A stretch of 64,000 bases of DNA from positions 343,337 through 407,336 of the forward strand of contig NZ_JAAIXZ010000011.1 in the NCBI RefSeq assembly GCF_010894435.1. Reading direction: 5' to 3'. This stretch comes from Pyxidicoccus trucidator. Lineage in GTDB: Bacteria; Myxococcota; Myxococcia; Myxococcales; Myxococcaceae. A model generated the notes under the pieces. It was not told the DNA's origin. It saw only the letters and a program-made list of their open reading frames with translations, and did no database searches. The translations under genes were made by a program, and so were the position numbers. Positions within the stretch are counted from its first letter, which is position 1. The number at the start of each line of letters is the position of its first letter. This document shows positions 50,237 through 58,246 of this stretch, in pieces.

Positions 50237-51841
50237 CTAGGCGAGGCCGAGCTCCTTCACGCGACGCCCCAGCGCCCGCTTCGATACCTGGAGGCGCCGG
50301 GTCATCGCGTCGAGGTCCCCCTGGCACTCGTGGAAGCAGCGGGTGATTTCCTCCGGGCTCAGCTCGCTGGCGGTCCGCAGGTTCGGGCTCTTGTCTATCA
50401 AGTCGTAGATGGAGGACCGGTGGATGCGGAGCCGGTCGGCGGCGGCCTGGAAGTCCCAGTCGTTCTCCTGGAGGGCGGCCAGCAGCTCCGCCTCGGAAAT
50501 CTCGGAGGGCTTGCGGCGAGGCACGGCCGGGGCCTCGACCGGAGGCGGGGCGTTGGCGGGGCGTCCCGGGCGAGACGCCTTCGCCAGGGCCAGCTCCTGC
50601 TCGAGCTGGGCGTCGAGCCGCAGGCACGGCCGGCCCCGGTTGCCGATGACGAGCTGCCGCACCATGTTGCGCAGCTCGCGGATGTTGCCTGACCACCGGT
50701 GGCCCACCAGGCGCGCGGCCAGCGCCGGCGGGAGCCAGGGCTCGGCGAGGGGCTCCTCGGGCTTGAGGCGCCAGGCCTCCCCCAGCGCCTCCAGCTCCGC
50801 GCGGGCGAAGTGGTGGAACAGCAGCCCGATGTCCTCCCGCCGCTCCCGCAGCGGCGGCACGCGGATGGAGTAGCCGGCCAGCCGGTGCAGCAGCGGCTCC
50901 TTGAAGCGCCCCTCCTGTATCTGCCGCTCCAGGTGCGCATCCGTCGCGGCGACGAGCCGCACGTCGACGGTGACGGGCGTGCGCTCGCCCACGGGGTAGA
51001 GCTGCCCCGTCTCCAGCACCCGCAGCAGCATCACCTGCACCTCGGGGGGCGCCTCGCCCACCTCGTCCAGGAACAGCGTCCCCTCATGGGCGGCCTGGAA
51101 GAAGCCGGGCTGGTCTCTCACCGCACCGGTGAAGGCGCCCTTGCGCGCGCCGAACAGCTCCGCGGCCGCCAGCTCGCGGGGAATGGCGCCCAGATTGACA
51201 CTGACGAAGGGCTTGTCCCTGCGCGTGCTGTGCCGGTGGATGGCCTGGGCAATCAGCTCCTTGCCGGAGCCCGTCTCGCCTCGGATGAGCACCGGCACGT
51301 CGAGGTCCGCCACCTGGGTGATGTGCTGGCGCACGCGCTGGAGCCCCGCGCTGCTGCCCACCATGCCCAGCCCGTCCTCCGCCTCGCTCGCCGCGGGGTC
51401 GGCCAGGTGCAGCACCAGCAGCACGCGCCCGGCCAGCTCCAGCGGCACGCCCGCGGCCACCTCACCGGCCGACAGCTCCCAGGGCTCGCGCAGCACCTCG
51501 CCGCCGACGGCCACGCGGCAACCCTCGCTCGGCTCCAGCCGGATGCCGCCCTCCTGCGCGCCCGGCGCGAAGACGAGCGGCTTGCGGCTCAGGAAGGGGT
51601 CCGCCAGGTGCAGGCCGAGCGCCCCCCCGGGCCGCAGGAAGTCCGGCTCGTTGCGGGACAGGTGCACCGGGCGGCCCGCGGCCAGAGCCTCCAGCAACAG
51701 CCGCTCACCGACGCGGTGCGCCTGCGGGTGCGCGGCGAGGGTCAGCGCGGGGACGAGCCGGGAGCCCTCCGCGGTGAGCGGGCTTCTCGAGACATCGGCC
51801 GTGGAGTGGTCCCACGCCGGGGGACGGGGCTGGGAGGACAC
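50237..51841 (-). CDS. Sigma54-dependent transcriptional activator (FHA-AAA+-Fis)
   Basis: 534 residues from a GTG at 51841. Residues about 25-150 form an FHA-like domain (ALTLAAHPQAHRVGERLLLE, PVHLSRNEPDF, GGIRLEPSEGCRVAVGG). The AAA+ ATPase has Walker A RGETGSGKELIAQAIHRHS, the sigma54-contact loop KGAFTGA, GTLFLDEVGEAPPEVQVMLL, RLVAATDAHLERQIQEGRFK and an R-finger region LPPLRERR-like (VPPLRERREDIGLLFHHFA). The C-terminus is a Fis-type HTH pair: DWDFQAAADRLRIHRSSIYDL and CQGDLDAMTRRLQVSKRALG. Such FHA activators respond to Ser/Thr kinases in Myxococcus. The start could be the ATG at 52012, but that would cover the palindrome at 51894-51907. Divergent to the lectin lipoprotein gene. Confidence 0.93.
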   Translation of the reverse strand: MSSQPRPPAWDHSTADVSRSPLTAEGSRLVPALTLAAHPQAHRVGERLLLEALAAGRPVHLSRNEPDFLRPGGALGLHLADPFLSRKPLVFAPGAQEGGIRLEPSEGCRVAVGGEVLREPWELSAGEVAAGVPLELAGRVLLVLHLADPAASEAEDGLGMVGSSAGLQRVRQHITQVADLDVPVLIRGETGSGKELIAQAIHRHSTRRDKPFVSVNLGAIPRELAAAELFGARKGAFTGAVRDQPGFFQAAHEGTLFLDEVGEAPPEVQVMLLRVLETGQLYPVGERTPVTVDVRLVAATDAHLERQIQEGRFKEPLLHRLAGYSIRVPPLRERREDIGLLFHHFARAELEALGEAWRLKPEEPLAEPWLPPALAARLVGHRWSGNIRELRNMVRQLVIGNRGRPCLRLDAQLEQELALAKASRPGRPANAPPPVEAPAVPRRKPSEISEAELLAALQENDWDFQAAADRLRIHRSSIYDLIDKSPNLRTASELSPEEITRCFHECQGDLDAMTRRLQVSKRALGRRVKELGLA

Positions 51842-51872
51842 GTCCCGGAACAAAGCAGACTTCCCACGGCAC

Positions 51873-51907
51873 TTCCACGCGTCGCCCGTCGGATTCCACG
51901 CGTGGAA
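51873..51907. promoter_or_regulatory. Operator: 14-bp palindrome plus half-site, two helical turns apart
   Basis: TTCCACGCGTGGAA (51894-51907) is a perfect palindrome. TTCCACGCGT recurs at 51873-51882, exactly 21 bp upstream, and a weaker TTCCCACGGC begins at 51861. It lies between the divergent sigma54 activator and lectin lipoprotein genes, a plausible control site for both. Confidence 0.7.
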
Positions 51908-52068
51908 ATGGCCCGCGGCCCCGGCCTCAGGGGGCGCCGGTCCCTGGTGCGTCCCGTGTGCCAGGCCGTGGCACGCCGGCTGCTCTGGGGCTGCGCCGCG
52001 CGGTCGCGGCACGCCGGCAGCTCGCCGGCCACCAGCGGCCGTACGTCCCCCACACCACAGGTCGTCAC

Positions 52069-54789
52069 ATGCCCCTCACTCGAATGTTCAAACTCCCCTG
52101 GCTCAAATGGCTCGCGGGAGCCGCGCTGCTCGGCGCGTGCTCCCCGGAGGTGGAGGTCCCCACCTCTGCCGAGCTGCTCGACGACGGCCCCGGTGCCAGC
52201 GTGCAGCAGGCCGTGAACACCCCGCCCAACCTCGCGCTCGGCAAGCCGGCGATGCAGTCGAGCATCTCCCCCCACGGCGGCCCGGCGGAGCTCGCGGTGG
52301 ATGGCTCCACCAACGGCGTCTGGGGCGCCGGCTCGGTCACCCACACCAACGTCGAGGCCCAACCCTGGTGGCAGGTCGACCTCCAGGGCTCGTATGCCAT
52401 CTCCACCGTGGTCCTCTACAACCGCACCGACTGCTGCTCGGACCGGCTCCAGAACTTCAAGGTGCGCGTCTCCGAGGACGGGATGAGCTGGCAGGACTCC
52501 CCCTTCACGGGCATCGCACCGGCGCAGACCACCTTCACCATCAACCGCCCGGCCCGGTATGTCCGCGTGCAGCTCGACGGCACCAATGCCCTGAGCCTCG
52601 CCGAGGTCCAGGTCTTCCAGGCCCCCAACCTCGCGCTCGGCAAGCCGGCGACGCAATCGAGCAACTACCCCCTCGGCGGCGGCGGGGCGGCGCTCGCGGT
52701 GGACGGCTCCACCAACGGCGCCTACCACTCCGGCTCGGTCACCCACACCAACACCGAGGCCCAGCCCTGGTGGCAGGTCGACCTCCAGGGCTCGCACCCC
52801 ATCTCATCCGTGGTCCTCTACAACCGCACGGACTGCTGCTGGGACCGGCTCCAGAGCTTCAAGGTACGCGTCTCCGACGACGGGACGAACTGGCAGGACT
52901 ACCCCATGATGGGCATCGCGCCGACGAAGTCCACCTTCGCCATCAACCGCTCGGCCCGGTACGTCCGCGTGCAGCTCGACGGCACCAATGCCCTGAGCCT
53001 CGCCGAGGTCCAGGTCTTCGCCACCCAGCAACCCGGGACGAGCGTGCGCGCCGGTAACGTCCTGTATGGCCACTGGAGCAGCTCCGGCGGGCGGCTCCCG
53101 TCCACCTCGGCCAACCGGCAGCTCCTCGTGGACGTCACCGGCATGAGCGAGGAGGTGACCTTCAAGCTCACCTCGACCGCCAATGCCTATCTCTACCTGC
53201 TGGACGCGAACGGCGCCGTGCTCGCGGAGGATGACAACAGCGAAGGCGGCACCCACGCGCGAATCACCCGTACGCTGGCAGCGGGGACCTACAAGCTGGT
53301 CGCGGCGACCGCCACCGCCGGCCAGCGTGCCGAGTTCACGGTCAGCGCGGAGGGGGCGCTGCTGCGCTTCCCGCTGCGCCTCCGGGTCCAGGCGGCGACC
53401 CGGTTCAACTGGATCTACGACGACTACGGCACGGAGTCCGACGGCGACGTGGCCATCTACCGCGCGGACCTCAGCCAGTATCCGGGCTACTACTCACTCG
53501 GAGATGTGGCCGTGCCCACGCATGACGACGCGCCCCGGATGAGCTTCGTGGTCTCCGGCGAGGGGGACGTGCTCGCGCGTCCGACCGACTATCAGTGGAT
53601 CTGGAGCGACTGGGGCTCGGGGGGCTCCCATGACGTCTCCTTCTGGGACCCGGTGCCTGCCCCGGGCTACATCTGCATCGGCACCGTCACCACGCTGGGC
53701 TACGACAAGCCCTCCACCGACCTCATCCGGTGCGTGAAGGGCGAGTACGTGCTCCCGGGCACCCCCAACTATGTGTGGGACGACGCGGGCTCTGGCGCGG
53801 ACTTCGACGTGAACCTGTCGCAGTCGGATCCCCGAGACTACCGGGGGCTGAGCCTGTCCACCTTCAAGGGCCAGAACCACTACGGCGCTGCCGACCCCAA
53901 CCGCTTCTGGGTCCTCAACAAGAGCGCCACCGCCAATCCGGAGCTGAGGGGGCTGCCCACCGATGGGCAGACGGCGCTCCAGTTCGCGCCCCGCATCTGG
54001 CTGCACAGCGGGGAGTACTACCTGCCCTCCTCGGTCGAGCACTTCCTGGCCAACGTGCACCCGGACAACGGCTACCTGGTGACCAACCAGGCCCTGGGCT
54101 GTGACTCCTGCACGGACCCGGCGTTCCTCGATGGCCGCCGGCCGGACCAGGTCCACGTGCCGCTCTACGTGGAGGTCGTCCAGCGCACGTCCAACGGCCA
54201 GCCCACGCACATCACCGACATCATCTATTGGGCCTTCTACCCGTACAACAATGGCAAGCGGGTGTGCATCGGCCTGTACACGGAGTGGGGCGGATGCCTG
54301 GGCGCCTACTCCACGTTTGGCAACCACGTGGGCGACTGGGAGCACATGACCCTGCGGTTCATCGATGGCCGACCGCATCAGGTGTACATGAGCCAGCACT
54401 CGGGAGGGCAGACCGAGCTGTTCGGGTCCAAGTGGATGGCCATCCTGGGCTGGCACCCGGAGCTCTACGCGGCGCTGGGCTCGCATGGCTTCTACCAGGA
54501 GCCGGCCCGGCACGTTTACGAGCACCTCGACAACGGGGACTTCCTCGCCGACGACACGGACCGCGGCATCCCCTGGGATGGGTGGGTGCGGCCGGTGGTC
54601 TTCCCCTGGCAGCCGATGGGCACGTACAGCGGAAGCCTGGAGTGGCTCAACATCACGCAGAAGTGGGGCAACCCCGCGGCGGGCTGTTCCCTCAGCGAGC
54701 CCATCAGCGGCGAGTGCGTGCGCAACGGCGGACCGGACGCGCCCATGATGAGGGGCTTCTCCCAGCCCCCGGCCCTGACGCTGGAGTAG
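52069..54789 (+). CDS. Lipoprotein with two F-type fucose-lectin domains and a VPS62-like domain
   Basis: 906 residues. Signal peptide KWLAGAALLGAC with lipobox cysteine at residue 24. Two tandem F-type lectin/discoidin domains (about 53-185 and 186-318) each have the fucose-binding pattern H-x26-R-x-D-x4-R: the His in VTHTN, then NRTDCCSDRL or NRTDCCWDRL. The centre (about 320-440) has a bacterial pre-peptidase-like beta domain (AGNVLYGHWSSSGGRLPSTS). The last ~280 residues resemble VPS62/DUF946 (APRIWLHSGEYYLPSSVEHF; IIYWAFYPYNNGKRVC; FGNHVGDWEHMTLRFIDGRP). Length and order suggest an outer-membrane glycan-binding protein. ATG 52069 or 52084. Divergent from a sigma54 activator. Confidence 0.88.
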   Translation: MPLTRMFKLPWLKWLAGAALLGACSPEVEVPTSAELLDDGPGASVQQAVNTPPNLALGKPAMQSSISPHGGPAELAVDGSTNGVWGAGSVTHTNVEAQPWWQVDLQGSYAISTVVLYNRTDCCSDRLQNFKVRVSEDGMSWQDSPFTGIAPAQTTFTINRPARYVRVQLDGTNALSLAEVQVFQAPNLALGKPATQSSNYPLGGGGAALAVDGSTNGAYHSGSVTHTNTEAQPWWQVDLQGSHPISSVVLYNRTDCCWDRLQSFKVRVSDDGTNWQDYPMMGIAPTKSTFAINRSARYVRVQLDGTNALSLAEVQVFATQQPGTSVRAGNVLYGHWSSSGGRLPSTSANRQLLVDVTGMSEEVTFKLTSTANAYLYLLDANGAVLAEDDNSEGGTHARITRTLAAGTYKLVAATATAGQRAEFTVSAEGALLRFPLRLRVQAATRFNWIYDDYGTESDGDVAIYRADLSQYPGYYSLGDVAVPTHDDAPRMSFVVSGEGDVLARPTDYQWIWSDWGSGGSHDVSFWDPVPAPGYICIGTVTTLGYDKPSTDLIRCVKGEYVLPGTPNYVWDDAGSGADFDVNLSQSDPRDYRGLSLSTFKGQNHYGAADPNRFWVLNKSATANPELRGLPTDGQTALQFAPRIWLHSGEYYLPSSVEHFLANVHPDNGYLVTNQALGCDSCTDPAFLDGRRPDQVHVPLYVEVVQRTSNGQPTHITDIIYWAFYPYNNGKRVCIGLYTEWGGCLGAYSTFGNHVGDWEHMTLRFIDGRPHQVYMSQHSGGQTELFGSKWMAILGWHPELYAALGSHGFYQEPARHVYEHLDNGDFLADDTDRGIPWDGWVRPVVFPWQPMGTYSGSLEWLNITQKWGNPAAGCSLSEPISGECVRNGGPDAPMMRGFSQPPALTLE
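52228..53025 (+). repeat. 399-bp tandem duplication encoding two F-type lectin domains
   Basis: Units 52228-52626 and 52627-53025 are 133 codons each and align without gaps by eye, with long identical runs such as the opening CCCAACCTCGCGCTCGGCAA. High nucleotide identity suggests recent duplication or gene conversion inside the lipoprotein gene. Confidence 0.85.
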
Positions 54790-54822
54790 GAAAAGGCGGA
54801 GTCGAAGGCCGGCAGTGACTGA

Positions 54823-54856
54823 CGCCCGCACGCCTGTTGAATGAGGCGTGCGGGCG
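54823..54856. terminator. Strong bidirectional stem-loop
   Basis: CGCCCGCACGCCT pairs perfectly with AGGCGTGCGGGCG (13 bp) across an 8-nt loop, between the convergent lectin lipoprotein and EamA transporter genes. It probably terminates both transcripts. No T run. Confidence 0.8.
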
Positions 54857-54864
54857 CCCGCGCC

Positions 54865-55875
54865 TCAGTCCGCCGCGGGCACCATGTCCGGCGGGGCGGG
54901 CTGGCGCAGGGCCTCTTCGCGGGCCATCAGCACCACGCCCACCAGGGCCATGCCCCCGCCGACGAGCTGCACCCAGTCGGGCTTCTCGCCCAGCAGTGGC
55001 ACCGCCCACAGCGTGGCCAGCACCGGCTCACCCAGGGTGGACACCGCGACGAAGGGCGTGGACAGGTGGCGCAGGGAGGCATTGAGCAGCGAGTGGCCGA
55101 TGAGCTGCGGCACCAGCGCCAGCCCCGCGAGCACGGCCCAGGTGCGCGGCGTGAAGCCCGTGAGCGGCGTGTCCACGAAGAGGTGCGACCCCATCAGCGC
55201 CACCGCCGCCACCGAGTACACCACGCCCACGTACGTCCCCAGCGACAGCGCCTCGCGCACGCGCCGGCCGATGACGAAGTACACCGCCGCGAGGATGGCC
55301 CCCAGCACCGCGAGCACATCCCCCCAGAGCGCCTGTCCTCCGAGGGCGAAGTCCCGCGCGCCGATGAGCACGCTGCCCGCCAGGCACAGGCCAATCGCGG
55401 CCAGTCCGCGCGGGCCCACGCGCTCGGACAGCACCAGCCAGGCGAAGAGCGCCACCCACACCGGCTGCGTGGTGACGAGCGCCACCGAGCTGGCCACCGT
55501 CGTGTACTGGAGCGACGCAATCCACGTGGCGAAGTGCAGCGCCAGGGCCAGCCCGGACAGCACCAGCCAGCCCCACGTGCGCGCCGTCAGCGAGGCCAGC
55601 TCGGAGCGGCCCCGCAGCAGCGCCAGCGCCAGCAGCGGCGTGGCTGCGAAGGTGAGGCGCCAGGCGGAGATGGCCAGCGACGGCGCCTCGGCGAAGCGGA
55701 TGAGCGGGGCGGCCCAGGACACGGCCACCACACCCAGCATCAGTCCACCGTAGACCCGGGCCCGAGAGGGAGGCGACGACAGGCCCGGAGTCGGGCTCGG
55801 AGTCAGCCTCGCCGTGGGGCCCGGCGAAGAGCCCGGCAATGAGTTGGGAGGCGGGCTCGGAGGCGCTGGGCTCAC
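54865..55875 (-). CDS. EamA-family (DMT) membrane transporter
   Basis: 336 residues. After a Pro/Ser-rich N-terminus, ten hydrophobic segments form two five-helix EamA halves (YGGLMLGVVAVSWAAPLIRF; WGWLVLSGLALALHFATWIA; VLAVLGAILAAVYFVIGRRV; WAVLAGLALVPQLIGHSLLN; LVGGGMALVGVVLMAREEAL). EamA proteins export or import metabolites; the substrate is not predictable. GTG start at 55875 overlaps the stop of the nucleotidyltransferase gene (GTGA). Confidence 0.93.
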   Translation of the reverse strand: MSPAPPSPPPNSLPGSSPGPTARLTPSPTPGLSSPPSRARVYGGLMLGVVAVSWAAPLIRFAEAPSLAISAWRLTFAATPLLALALLRGRSELASLTARTWGWLVLSGLALALHFATWIASLQYTTVASSVALVTTQPVWVALFAWLVLSERVGPRGLAAIGLCLAGSVLIGARDFALGGQALWGDVLAVLGAILAAVYFVIGRRVREALSLGTYVGVVYSVAAVALMGSHLFVDTPLTGFTPRTWAVLAGLALVPQLIGHSLLNASLRHLSTPFVAVSTLGEPVLATLWAVPLLGEKPDWVQLVGGGMALVGVVLMAREEALRQPAPPDMVPAAD

Positions 55876-57608
55876 GCCTCGCCGGCGTCGGAGCCGGACG
55901 CGGGCGAGCCCGGAGACGACGAGCCCTCACCGGAGGACCCGCCCCCGGCAGGACGACGGCGGCGACGGCGGCGGCGGCGCTTGCGCTGGCCTCCACCCTC
56001 GGAGCCCTCATCGGAGGCATCCGCGCGCGGCGGCGGCACCTCGCCGGCCTTCCACGCCTCCAGCTGCTCACGGCCCTCGCCCGTGGCCTCCACCGTCATC
56101 TCGAAGACGGCGAGCGCCTCGTTGAAGAGGGGGTGACGCTTGAAGGCGGCGCTGCGACGGCGGCGCTCGCCGGACAGCGTGCGCTGGGCCAGCAGCAGCA
56201 TGCGGCAGCGCTCGGCGATGCGGCGGGGCAGGCGCGCCGACTGCACGAAGCCGGCGAGCAGGTCCTCCACCACCTGCGACACGGACGGACGGCCACCCTC
56301 CTGCGACGCAGACGGGGCCTCTTCCTGCGCGGGCGAGCGGCTGATGGGCATCAGCAGCATGGCCAGGAGGATGGCGTCGTCCAGCGGCTCACCCGAGGCC
56401 ACCCGCCGGTCCAGCGCCTGGGTGAAGGCGTAGAAGGTCTTCTCGCCCTCCTTGCCGTACTGCTTGAGGTACGCGCTCACCGGCGGCAGCAGGATCTTCA
56501 GCGCGTCGAGCGCGTCCAGCAGCTTGAGCGCCGGAGCGGCCACGCCACCCCGGATGAGCCGGAAGGTCTCCTCCAGCAAACGCGCGGGCGCGCAGCGGGG
56601 CAGGTCCTCCACCGCGCCTTCCATGGCCGCGTAGGTGCGCGACTCGATGTCCAGGTCCAGCTTCGCGGCGAAGCGCACGGCGCGAAGGATTCGCACCGGG
56701 TCCTCGCGCAGGCGGATTTCCGGGTCGCCAATCGTGCGGATGAAGCGCTCGTCCAGGTCTCTCCGGCCACGGACGTAGTCGATGACCCGTCCCTCGGCCA
56801 CGTCGTAGAAGAGGCCGTTGATGGTGAAGTCACGCCGACGCGCGTCCTGCTGCGCGGTGCCGAAGACGTTGTCGTGGGTGATGAGCAGGTCTTCGCTCGA
56901 CACCTCACCGTCCTCGTCGGCGCTGGGGGCGGGCTCCAGCTCCGTCGGGTTGGCGCGGAAGGTGGAGACCTCGATGATCTTCCCACCCTTGAAGTAGACG
57001 TGCGCCAGCCGGAAGCGCCTGCCGATGAGCCGGCAGTTGCGGAAGATGCCGCGCACCTCGTTGGGGGTGGCGCTGGTGGCGATGTCGAAGTCCTTCGGCT
57101 TGCGGCCCAGCAGCAGGTCGCGCACGCAGCCGCCCACCATGTACGCCTGGTGGCCGTGCTGATGCAGGCGAAGCACCACCTTGAGAGCGTCCGGGTCCAG
57201 TTCGTCCGGGTCGATTTCCGCCGGCTCGCCGGTGGGGCGGACATGGGGCGCGTGCAGCTCGCGCTCGTAGGGGGTGGGCTCGGGCTCGGGCTCGAGCACG
57301 ATGGGCACCTGCTCCACCTCGGGCTCGCGGCCCTCGGCGGCGTCGGCGGCCTCGGCGGCGGCGAGCACGGCCTCGGCGCTCAGCCCCGACTCGTCGAAGC
57401 CGCCCTCCAGGGCGTCCTCGTCGTCAGCCTCGTCGTCGTCGGCCTCGTCCTCCACGCTGGCGGCCAGCGCAGGCGGCCGGGGCTCCTCGGCGCGGGTGTC
57501 AGGGGTGGGGCTGGGGGTTTCGGTTTCGGAAGGGGCCGTCTTTACGGCCAGGGGCTCGGACGCGCTGGCCTTTTCGGGGGGCGCAAACAGCTCCAGGTTG
57601 GAACTCAT
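55872..57608 (-). CDS. pcnB: Poly(A) polymerase / CCA-type nucleotidyltransferase with poly-Arg tail
   Basis: 578 residues from ATG 57608, or 621 from ATG 57737. Class II nucleotidyltransferase: YMVGGCVRDLLLGRKPKDFD (metal Asp pair DFDIAT follows), RRFRLAHVYF, RRRDFTINGLFYDVAEGRVI, DPVRILRAVRFAAKL. These enzymes add CCA to tRNA or poly(A) to RNA. The C-terminal tail ends in KRRRRRRRRRR, an RNA-binding run seen in bacterial PcnB, which favours poly(A) polymerase. A ~130-residue acidic region precedes the catalytic core. The shorter start is preferred because AAGAGG lies just before it and the extra codons have weaker third-position GC. The EamA gene overlaps its stop (GTGA). Confidence 0.9.
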   Translation of the reverse strand: MSSNLELFAPPEKASASEPLAVKTAPSETETPSPTPDTRAEEPRPPALAASVEDEADDDEADDEDALEGGFDESGLSAEAVLAAAEAADAAEGREPEVEQVPIVLEPEPEPTPYERELHAPHVRPTGEPAEIDPDELDPDALKVVLRLHQHGHQAYMVGGCVRDLLLGRKPKDFDIATSATPNEVRGIFRNCRLIGRRFRLAHVYFKGGKIIEVSTFRANPTELEPAPSADEDGEVSSEDLLITHDNVFGTAQQDARRRDFTINGLFYDVAEGRVIDYVRGRRDLDERFIRTIGDPEIRLREDPVRILRAVRFAAKLDLDIESRTYAAMEGAVEDLPRCAPARLLEETFRLIRGGVAAPALKLLDALDALKILLPPVSAYLKQYGKEGEKTFYAFTQALDRRVASGEPLDDAILLAMLLMPISRSPAQEEAPSASQEGGRPSVSQVVEDLLAGFVQSARLPRRIAERCRMLLLAQRTLSGERRRRSAAFKRHPLFNEALAVFEMTVEATGEGREQLEAWKAGEVPPPRADASDEGSEGGGQRKRRRRRRRRRPAGGGSSGEGSSSPGSPASGSDAGEA

Positions 57609-58246
57609 GGGGACCTCTTGTTCGCCGCGCTCGGAAGTCGCTGCCGCCTCGGAAGAGGCAACCTCGCGCGCGTCATTCTCGGGCGCAGGTGGCAGCGGAC
57701 CGCCGGCAGGCGGCGTCTCAGTCGAATCTCGCGTCATCAGCCAGTGACGCCCCTCAAGGGGCGCTCTAGGGGCAGCCGTCTATACCGCATCCACCCGGCA
57801 GGGGAGTAGCGAGAGAAGACATTGTTGAACGGGGCCATCGGGCCGGCGGGGGCCACCACGGCCGCCCTGTTCCGTCCCTGTGGGTAGGGCCCCCGCGCAC
57901 GTACCCGTGGACGCGCGGACCGGCACTCTCTTCGCGGTAGGGCTCTAAGAGAGGCTGGGAAGTGCATCCTGCTCCGGGTGCGGCGAGGGTGTCACACACG
58001 TGGCTCTCGTGGACGGCAGCGCGTGGGACGACCGCGCTCCCGAAGCACTCTGTCCCGTAACAACACGCCATGCACGGGAATCGTTCTGGAAGCAGCCCGG
58101 GTGTCGGGCACCGGTCGGCTCGGGGAGGGGCCGGGCGTGTCCCCCCGGCGTCCTGCCGGCTGGCAGGAGGGCAGGCAGCCAGCCTCCCGCGGCGTCCGGG
58201 TCGGCCCTACCCCCCATTCCTGGCCGCACGGGCGCGGAGCCCCGGT
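57609..58246. other. Non-coding gap with leader hairpin before TonB receptor
   Basis: 638 bp without a convincing gene; open frames here lack third-position bias. The left end is the promoter region of the pcnB gene. Near the right end TCCTGCC-GGCT-GGCAGGA (58151-58168) is a perfect 7-bp stem, followed by GGCAGG repeats, suggesting a structured leader of the TonB receptor mRNA. I looked for cobalamin-riboswitch elements and did not find them. Confidence 0.5.

Noticed and set aside
51841..52012. ATG at 52012 as start of the sigma54 activator
   Set aside because: It would add 57 low-information residues and cover the palindromic operator; the GTG at 51841 lies just before the FHA domain.
57940..58246. 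Cobalamin riboswitch before the TonB receptor
   Set aside because: The gene type made this worth looking for, but the conserved CCGCxACTGT core and the AGCCAGGAGACCTGCC box are absent. Only a generic stem-loop was found.
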